NCBI GenBank assembly: GCA_030609785.1 | Contig: JAUWTC010000048.1 | Coordinates: 1-10,329, forward strand | From: Holophagae bacterium | GTDB taxonomy: Bacteria > Acidobacteriota > Thermoanaerobaculia > Thermoanaerobaculales > Sulfomarinibacteraceae | Reading direction: 5' to 3' | DNA length: 10,329 nt | Part shown: piece by piece, positions 5,802 through 10,329 of the stretch | Layout: each line of letters begins with the position of its first letter | How positions within the stretch are numbered: the first letter of the stretch is position 1 | The notes under the pieces: generated by a model | What the model was told of the DNA's origin: nothing | The model's input: the letters and a program-made list of their open reading frames with translations, nothing else | Database searches by the model: none | Translations under genes and position numbers: made by a program

Positions 5802-8181
5802 TGTAAAAACAATGGTGCCGGCCTTGGTGTTGGTGGGCCTGATGGGCTGTGCAACGGCCAAGCAGACCGCGCACGACGGCGCCAAGGCCGTGGAGCAGCG
5901 GAACTGGGATGCGGCGGTCTACCACTATCTGGAGGCCGTAACCGAAGATCCCGGAAACGTCGAGTACCGAATGCAATTGACCCGGGCCCGTCAGAAGGCC
6001 TCCCAGGCCCATTTACACAAGGGTCTCATGCTGAGGGATATGGGTCGGCTGCACGATGCCCGGAACGAGCTGCGGATGGCGACCGAACTGGATCCGGTCA
6101 ACCAGTTTGCTGAACAAGCGCTGGACAGGGTGATCGAGGATCTTGAAGTTCTGGCCGGCCCCGGCGGGGAACAGGCCTTGGCGGAGATGAAAAAGAGGGC
6201 CGCCGAGGCCAAAGTAAAGCCTCCAATCCTCGACCCCACGTCGGACGAGCCGATCACCCTCAAATTCCCCCAACCCAAGCCGGTCAGAGAAATCTACAAA
6301 GCCCTGGGCAAGGCCTACGGTTTCAACGTGCTCTTCGACCCCAAGCTCAAGGACGACAAGCTGTCGGTGGAACTCAACGATGTCACGGCAGAGAGGGCTC
6401 TCGAGATCGTACTCCAGGCGGCGGGCCACTTTTACAAGGTTCTGGACGAGCACAGCATCATCGTCGCTGAGGACTCGCCCCAGAACCGGCGGGAGTACGA
6501 GGATCTGGTGATCAAGACCTTTTTCCTCTCGAACTCTGAGGTCAAGGATATCGACAAGCTCCTGCGTGCCCTGATCGAAGCTCGCCGGTTGGCGACCAAC
6601 GAACAGCTCAATGCGATTACCCTGCGCGACACCGCGGACAAGGTTGCGATCGCCGAGAAGCTGATCAAGGTCAACGACAAGGCCAAGGCCGAGGTCGTGA
6701 TCGACGTCGAGTTGTTGCTGGTAGCGACGACGGACGACTCCGATATGGGGATGACCCTGAGTACCTACAGTTTCACCCTGGGAGTGGATACGGGACTGAT
6801 CCAGGAGGGGTCCGCCGGCAATCTCTTCCTCAACCAGCTGGACCAGATCAGTAGCGCCAACACCTTCGTCAACATCCCCAGTCTGATAATCAACCTGGCC
6901 AAGTCCTCGGGACGGGCCGAGGTCCTGGCCCAGCCGCAGCTGCGTATCACCGACGGCGAGAAGGCCAAGCTCCACATCGGCGACAAGTACCCGATTCCCG
7001 TGACAAGCTTCAACTCCGGTAACAATATCGGGGGCAATGTCGTGCCGATTACGTCGTTCCAGTACCAGGACATCGGTATCCGGATCGAGGTCGAACCCCG
7101 GGTCCACCACAATCGGGAAATCACCCTCAACTTGAGCGTCGAGATTTCCAATATTGGTGAGACCGTGAGCGTGGGTCCGAGCCAGGAAGCGGTCGTCATC
7201 GGTACGCGAACGATCACTTCGGTCAATCGGCTCAAGGATGGCGAAACCTCTCTGTTGGCCGGTCTGTTCCGTACCGATTCGACAGAAGGTGTGGTCGAGA
7301 CTCCGGGCCTCTCACAGATCCCCTGGCTGGGCCGGTTGTTCACCAACAAAACCAAGAGGATGAAGAGGACCGACCTGGTGATGACCGTCACCCCTCACAT
7401 CGTGCGCTTCCCGGACATCGACGAAGAGGATCTGGCGCCGCTGTGGGTCGGGACCGAGAGCCGGATTTCCTTCTATGGCTCCAACAGCCCTCGTGTCGCC
7501 TCGGGATCGGGCTCGCGCGGCCCCTTCGACGCGAGAAGGAGCAGACAGCCTGATCGAAAGGACCCATCTGGTGACTCCAGGAAAGAGAAGGAGTCCAAAC
7601 CGAGGGGATTCGGTCTCCCGCAGAACATCAAACCGCGCCAGGTCGCGACGCCTCGGGGAACCGAGCTGGCTCCCGGAAGCAAGGCCTTGGAGGCGGGGGA
7701 CGGTGACGAAGGCGGCTTTGACGATGCCTTCGGCCTCGAAGAGGTGTCCAAGCCGTTCGAGATCGACCTGGCGACACCGCCGGTGCAGCTCAACCTCCAG
7801 CCTTCGGTGATTTCACTGGCGGTCGACGACACAACCCAAATCCAGATTGTCGGCTCGGGCGAATACGACAACTATCGGCTCCCCGTGACTCTGACTTTCG
7901 ACCCGCGGCGCATCGCCGTCGAAAGCGTAGAGGCCGCCCCTGCCATCGGCGTCGTTGAACAGGTGGTCGACTCCGAACAGGGGTTGATCGTGCTCGATCT
8001 GGTCGTGGCCGACGGAGATGCAATGCCTCAGGTGTTGGCAACCCTGGCCGTCAGGGCCTTGACACCGGGTCCTGCGCCACTGATATTCAGTTCTTCCGGT
8101 ATTGTGAGAGTGGACGGAACGACTGCGCCGGTCTTGGCTTCCGATGGGGCGATTTTCGTCACCGGCGGCACCGAGGGCTGA
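5779..8181 (+). CDS. Outer-membrane secretin (PilQ/GspD family) with lipobox, TPR-like N-terminus and C-terminal cohesin-like domain
   Basis: 800 residues from the GTG start. The N-terminus is a lipoprotein signal: basic start, hydrophobic core and LMGC lipobox with Cys24. It is followed by TPR-like helices (about 28-115; QRNWDAAVYHYLEAVTEDP, then DMGRLHDARNELRMATELDP). An N0/STN-like domain spans about 159-231 and an N1-type domain about 240-305. The secretin core spans about 305-543, with the AQPQLRITDGEKAKLHIGDKYP segment near 384-405, an inner-gate region, and the SQIPWLGRLF and TPHIV motifs at the end. A long polar, charged linker (about 565-668) leads to a beta-rich domain (about 669-798) with cohesin features: LTFDPRRIAVESV, ATLAVRALTPG, and a closing DGAIFVTG strand. 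The core would form the outer-membrane channel. Known secretins of this type are often lipoproteins or use a pilotin. The TPR and cohesin-like additions suggest extra binding partners. It overlaps the PilP-like gene by 23 bp. Confidence 0.95.
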   Translation: MFRWHKSNVKTMVPALVLVGLMGCATAKQTAHDGAKAVEQRNWDAAVYHYLEAVTEDPGNVEYRMQLTRARQKASQAHLHKGLMLRDMGRLHDARNELRMATELDPVNQFAEQALDRVIEDLEVLAGPGGEQALAEMKKRAAEAKVKPPILDPTSDEPITLKFPQPKPVREIYKALGKAYGFNVLFDPKLKDDKLSVELNDVTAERALEIVLQAAGHFYKVLDEHSIIVAEDSPQNRREYEDLVIKTFFLSNSEVKDIDKLLRALIEARRLATNEQLNAITLRDTADKVAIAEKLIKVNDKAKAEVVIDVELLLVATTDDSDMGMTLSTYSFTLGVDTGLIQEGSAGNLFLNQLDQISSANTFVNIPSLIINLAKSSGRAEVLAQPQLRITDGEKAKLHIGDKYPIPVTSFNSGNNIGGNVVPITSFQYQDIGIRIEVEPRVHHNREITLNLSVEISNIGETVSVGPSQEAVVIGTRTITSVNRLKDGETSLLAGLFRTDSTEGVVETPGLSQIPWLGRLFTNKTKRMKRTDLVMTVTPHIVRFPDIDEEDLAPLWVGTESRISFYGSNSPRVASGSGSRGPFDARRSRQPDRKDPSGDSRKEKESKPRGFGLPQNIKPRQVATPRGTELAPGSKALEAGDGDEGGFDDAFGLEEVSKPFEIDLATPPVQLNLQPSVISLAVDDTTQIQIVGSGEYDNYRLPVTLTFDPRRIAVESVEAAPAIGVVEQVVDSEQGLIVLDLVVADGDAMPQVLATLAVRALTPGPAPLIFSSSGIVRVDGTTAPVLASDGAIFVTGGTEG

Positions 8182-8189
8182 GGAGGCTT

Positions 8190-8654
8190 ATGTATCGATG
8201 GCATCGACGTGAGCGCGGTTTTACCCTGGCCGAGTTGGTCATGGTCGCTGCCCTTCTGGCCATTCTGGCCAGCATGGCGATGCCGGTGGCCAAATTCACC
8301 GTCAAGCGGCGCAAGGAGATGGAATTGCGCCTGGCCCTGCGCCAGATGCGGACCGCGATCGACGAGTACAAACGCCTGTCGGACCAGGGCATGATCCCGA
8401 TCAAGTTGGGGTCCGAGGGCTATCCCCCGGATCTTGAAACCCTTGCCGAGGGGGTCGAACTGGTCGGCCAGAAAATCAAACGCAAGTTCCTCCGAAAGCT
8501 TCCGATGGACCCAATGACCCGCGAAGAGGAGTGGGGCCTGAAGTCCTACCAGGATGAGTTGGACAGCAACAGCTGGGGAGGAGAGAATGTGTGGGACGTC
8601 TATTCTCTCTCGGAGAGCATCGCCCTTGATGGGACCGAGTACAAGGATTGGTGA
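8190..8654 (+). CDS. GspG-like pseudopilin 1 (class III prepilin signal)
   Basis: 154 residues. The leader MYRWHRRERG is followed by FTLAELV, the prepilin peptidase site, with Gly10 at -1, Phe at +1 and Glu at +5. A hydrophobic helix continues to about residue 31. The rest is an amphipathic helix (KRRKEMELRLALRQMRTAIDEY) and a globular domain with GYPPDLETLAEG and LPMDPMT motifs of the GspG kind, ending in ALDGTEYKDW. A prepilin peptidase, not in this window, would cleave and methylate it; it would then polymerise in the periplasmic pseudopilus. The AGGAGG at 8181-8186 starts at the last base of the secretin stop, with a short 3-nt spacing to the ATG. No other start fits the short leader. The product is expected to be a filament subunit; major versus minor status cannot be read from sequence. 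Confidence 0.93.
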   Translation: MYRWHRRERGFTLAELVMVAALLAILASMAMPVAKFTVKRRKEMELRLALRQMRTAIDEYKRLSDQGMIPIKLGSEGYPPDLETLAEGVELVGQKIKRKFLRKLPMDPMTREEEWGLKSYQDELDSNSWGGENVWDVYSLSESIALDGTEYKDW

Positions 8655-8655
8655 G

Positions 8656-9090
8656 ATGGGTCGTCAAATGTCCCCGTGCCGTGAGAGCGGTTTTACCCTG
8701 ATCGAGTTGATCGTCGTCATTGCGATCATCGGCATCCTGGCCGCGGTGGCCATGCCCAATATGCAAAACGCTCCCAAGAGGGCGCGCGAGGCCGTACTCA
8801 AAGAAGACCTCTACCAGATACGGTCCTCGATCGACCAATACCTCGGTGACAGGGGTGAGTACCCTGGATCCCTTCAGGAACTGGTCGATGCCGGCTACCT
8901 TCGATTCATGCCGATCGACCCGATCACCAAGAGTGCCGACACGTGGATTGAGATTGCCGCCGACGCCGAGGATGTCGAGGAGTTACAGCCCTTTGACGAC
9001 GATGTGGGCGGTGGCGGGACGGGCATCATGGACGTACAATCCGGGGCCCTGGGTAATGCGCTCGACGGTACGCCCTTCTCCGAGTTCTGA
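8656..9090 (+). CDS. GspG-like pseudopilin 2 (class III prepilin signal)
   Basis: 144 residues from the ATG at 8656, one base after the stop of the previous gene. The leader MGRQMSPCRESG is followed by FTLIELIVVIAIIGILAAVA, a textbook N-methylation motif with Gly12 at -1, Phe at +1 and Glu at +5. The body has a RAREAVLKEDLYQIRSSIDQY helix, a GEYPGSLQELVDAGYLR segment and an MPIDPITKSADTW segment, all typical of GspG-type pseudopilins. The end is acidic and Gly-rich (DDDVGGGGTGIMDVQSG), finishing ALDGTPFSEF. This is the best candidate for the main pseudopilus subunit. An ATG at 8668 (leader MSPCRESG) is an alternative start; a longer frame opening at 8554 would overlap the previous gene and spoil the leader. 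Confidence 0.92.
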   Translation: MGRQMSPCRESGFTLIELIVVIAIIGILAAVAMPNMQNAPKRAREAVLKEDLYQIRSSIDQYLGDRGEYPGSLQELVDAGYLRFMPIDPITKSADTWIEIAADAEDVEELQPFDDDVGGGGTGIMDVQSGALGNALDGTPFSEF

Positions 9091-9096
9091 CGACCG

Positions 9097-9861
9097 ATGA
9101 TCCAGGGAATTCAAAGCCCCAGGTCTCAGGTTTCCGAGTTCGGCATGAAGACTGAAAACCGTCCACGGGAAGCCGGCTTTACCCTGGTGATGTTGGTCAT
9201 TACCATCGCCATCATGTCGATCATGATGGGTGTTGCCGTGCAGGCCGTCTCCTTTCAGATGCGGCGGGAGCGAGAAGCAGAACTGATCTTCCGGGGCCAA
9301 CAGTACGTCGAGGCGATTCGCATCTTCAAGGCCAAGTACGGGCGCAACCCGATGCGTATGAAGGAGATCTGGGAAGCCGACCCCAAAGTCATCCGCAAGA
9401 AGTGGAAGGACCCGATCACTAATTCCGAGAATTGGGGCATTATTTTCATGGGGCAGGAACGTCAGGTGGGGCGCCAGATTGTCGGCCTCGGAGAAGGCAC
9501 GCCGTTGCCGACGGGCACCCCTGGATTTGGGAGCGAGGTACGCGGTGGCGGGCAGCGTCGGGATGGCTTGCCCGATGGCGTGCAACGCAACGAGGAAGGT
9601 GAGCTGATCGGGCCGATCGTCGGCGTGCACTCGACCTCCTGTGATGAGAGCATCAAGATCTACGAGGGACGGACGACCTACTGCGAGTGGCGTTTTTTCC
9701 TCAAGCCCGACCAGCAGGGGGGCGGTCGTCCTGGCGGCAGGGGGCCCGGAGGGCGACCTGGCACCAAGCCCCGTGGCATCCCCCACCACCCGGGAGAGGA
9801 CAAGCCGGGCTCCGAGCAGCCGCCCCAGCCCTATCCCACGGGAACGCCGAGGGCAAGGTAG
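9097..9861 (+). CDS. Prepilin-like protein lacking Glu5, with Gly/Pro-rich C-terminal tail
   Basis: 254 residues from the ATG at 9097, or 238 from the ATG at 9145, which gives a more usual 11-residue leader (MKTENRPREAG). Neither has a strong ribosome binding site; the 9097 start lies 6 nt after the previous stop. The signal is AGFTLVMLVITIAIMSIMMG: Gly at -1 and Phe at +1 are kept, but position +5 is Met, not Glu. A charged helix with REREAELIFRGQQYVEAI follows, then a domain with GRNPMRMKEIWEADP and KKWKDPITNSENW segments resembling pseudopilins found beside GspG-like genes. The last 45-50 residues are low complexity, rich in Gly, Pro and Arg. Two cysteines (in TSCDE and TYCEW) could form a disulphide. 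Loss of Glu5 is characteristic of GspK-like tip subunits, but the body is not obviously GspK, so its place in the filament is uncertain. Confidence 0.85.
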   Translation: MIQGIQSPRSQVSEFGMKTENRPREAGFTLVMLVITIAIMSIMMGVAVQAVSFQMRREREAELIFRGQQYVEAIRIFKAKYGRNPMRMKEIWEADPKVIRKKWKDPITNSENWGIIFMGQERQVGRQIVGLGEGTPLPTGTPGFGSEVRGGGQRRDGLPDGVQRNEEGELIGPIVGVHSTSCDESIKIYEGRTTYCEWRFFLKPDQQGGGRPGGRGPGGRPGTKPRGIPHHPGEDKPGSEQPPQPYPTGTPRAR

Positions 9862-9921
9862 TAGGTCGGTCTTCGTTCTCGACCCTTGGGGGAGGATGAA
9901 GACCGTCACGGCGCAGCCAAC

Positions 9922-9947
9922 GGCGAAGCCGGACTGATCGCTTCGCC
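9922..9947. terminator. Hairpin downstream of the operon, possible terminator
   Basis: GGCGAAGC (9922-9929) pairs perfectly with GCTTCGCC (9940-9947), leaving a 10-nt loop. It lies about 60 nt after the stop of the last prepilin-like gene, a reasonable place for transcription to end. No T-tract follows, so it is not a classical intrinsic terminator; it could stabilise the 3' end of the mRNA instead. Confidence 0.35.
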
Positions 9948-10122
9948 ACTACCGTCGAGAACTACGCCCCGACAAGCCATTCGTCGTCTGCCATCGCCGA
10001 TCAGGTCATTCGGTCGGCCAGTAGTCGGGTCCGTCAGGGCCCGTTCTCGAGCCATGCCGGATACGGATTACAGAGGTTTTGAGACAGCCTGGTCCGGGAC
10101 AGCGGCGACAGGGGCCGTGATC

Positions 10123-10140
10123 CGCGACCGCGACCGCGAC
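10123..10140. repeat. Three perfect tandem copies of CGCGAC
   Basis: Three exact 6-bp units lie end to end in GC-rich non-coding DNA. Probably simple-sequence noise in a high-GC genome; no function is claimed. Confidence 0.4.
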
Positions 10141-10223
10141 GGCGTCCGAGCTCCGCGTCCGGGTTCAGCGGCAGCGACCGGGGCGGCGAAAGGTTTGACA
10201 GCGGCGCAGGCATGACTACATCC

Positions 10224-10251
10224 TTGTCTCGAAGCTGTCTTCCGCTATGAT
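10224..10251 (+). promoter_or_regulatory. Candidate sigma70-type promoter next to the lipoprotein start codon
   Basis: TTGTCT (10224-10229) and TATGAT (10246-10251) are separated by 16 bp. The -10 matches the consensus at 5 of 6 positions, the -35 at 4 of 6. Transcription would begin about 7 nt after the -10, at or near the ATG at 10258, giving a leaderless message. An exact TTGACA at 10195-10200 is an alternative -35, but the -10 at the matching distance (TACATC) is poor. Confidence 0.4.
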
Positions 10252-10257
10252 GCCATC

Positions 10258-10329
10258 ATGAAAAACGTTCTCTCCCTCGGCCTCTTCCTCTGTCTCGTTC
10301 TGTCGCTGGGATGCACCCATCCCACGGAA
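10258..10329 (+). CDS. Start of a lipoprotein gene (3' truncated by window edge)
   Basis: Only 24 codons are visible. They encode a clear lipoprotein signal peptide: a basic start (MKN), a hydrophobic core (VLSLGLFLCLVLSLG) and a lipobox LSLGC with Cys19, followed by THPTE. The frame is open to the window end. No Shine-Dalgarno sequence precedes the ATG, while a good -10 element ends 6 nt upstream, so translation may be leaderless. The mature protein is not visible and cannot be assigned. It is separated from the secretion operon by nearly 400 bp and appears to have its own promoter, so it is probably a separate transcription unit. Confidence 0.75.
   Translation, partial: MKNVLSLGLFLCLVLSLGCTHPTE

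Larger units (their letters stand above)
9862..10257. other. Gene-free interval after the operon
   Basis: About 396 bases without a convincing gene. The one longer open frame (9886-10215, +) has low-complexity, Arg/Ala/Gly-rich content and no plausible start signal. A 13-codon frame from 9896 has a GGGGGAGG directly touching its ATG, too close to be a normal start. The interval holds a hairpin (9922-9947), a short tandem repeat (10123-10140) and a candidate promoter (10224-10251) for the next gene. No tRNA- or riboswitch-like fold was apparent by eye. Confidence 0.6.

Noticed and set aside
6013..7110. 365-codon minus-strand open frame opposite the secretin gene
   Set aside because: It mirrors the secretin codons, has no domain motif, and the plus-strand secretin is unambiguous.
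8554..8655. Upstream start for pseudopilin 2
   Set aside because: It would overlap the end of pseudopilin 1 by about 100 bp and give an implausibly long leader (46 residues) before the GFTLIE cleavage site.
8983..9909. 308-codon minus-strand open frame opposite the third prepilin-like gene
   Set aside because: The plus strand has a prepilin signal and a coherent operon position; the antisense product shows no motif and spans two plus-strand genes.
9896..9937. 13-codon frame MKTVTAQPTAKPD following GGGGGAGG
   Set aside because: The purine tract touches the ATG with no spacing and the frame ends in the hairpin; no support for a real peptide.
9886..10215. 109-codon plus-strand open frame after the operon
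   Set aside because: Low-complexity composition, no plausible start signal and no recognisable motif; it crosses the hairpin and the tandem repeat.

Overview
The window is a single, densely packed, same-strand gene cluster for a type IV filament / type II secretion-like machine. It is flanked by the 3' end of an unidentified gene on the left and the first codons of an unrelated lipoprotein gene on the right. The DNA is GC-rich by eye. Gene order, the PilMNOP-like set, the GspG-like pseudopilins and a secretin with a cohesin-like tail together resemble clusters I associate with Acidobacteriota or related Gram-negative phyla. That placement is inference from protein style, not from a marker gene. 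A secretin implies a cell with an outer membrane.

Layout: 2-244 is the end of an unknown beta-rich protein. 249-1457 is a GspF/PilC platform protein and 1462-3105 a GspE/PilB assembly ATPase with all nucleotide-binding motifs. 3102-4019 is a PilM/GspL-cytoplasmic-like protein, 4016-4591 PilN-like, 4588-5232 PilO-like and 5229-5801 PilP/GspC-like. 5779-8181 is a lipoprotein secretin with N-terminal TPR-like helices and a C-terminal cohesin-like domain. 8190-8654, 8656-9090 and 9097-9861 are three proteins with class III prepilin signals. Four successive junctions overlap by exactly 4 bp (ATGA/GTGA), and the secretin start lies inside the pilP-like gene, so the block is almost certainly one operon with translational coupling.

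Working together, the ATPase on the platform protein would drive polymerisation of the GspG-like pseudopilins. PilM/N/O/P-like proteins would connect the cytoplasmic motor to the outer-membrane secretin. No retraction ATPase (PilT), prepilin peptidase (PilD) or classical long pilin is in the window, so a secretion-type short pseudopilus is as likely as a surface pilus.

The region 9862-10257 has no convincing gene. It holds a hairpin downstream of the operon, a short GC-rich tandem repeat and a candidate promoter abutting the ATG of the downstream lipoprotein gene.

The points most worth a second look are the composite secretin (lipobox + TPR + secretin + cohesin-like), the third prepilin-like protein that lacks Glu5 and carries a Gly/Pro-rich tail, the shared C-terminal motif of the first two pseudopilins, and the possible leaderless promoter of the last gene.
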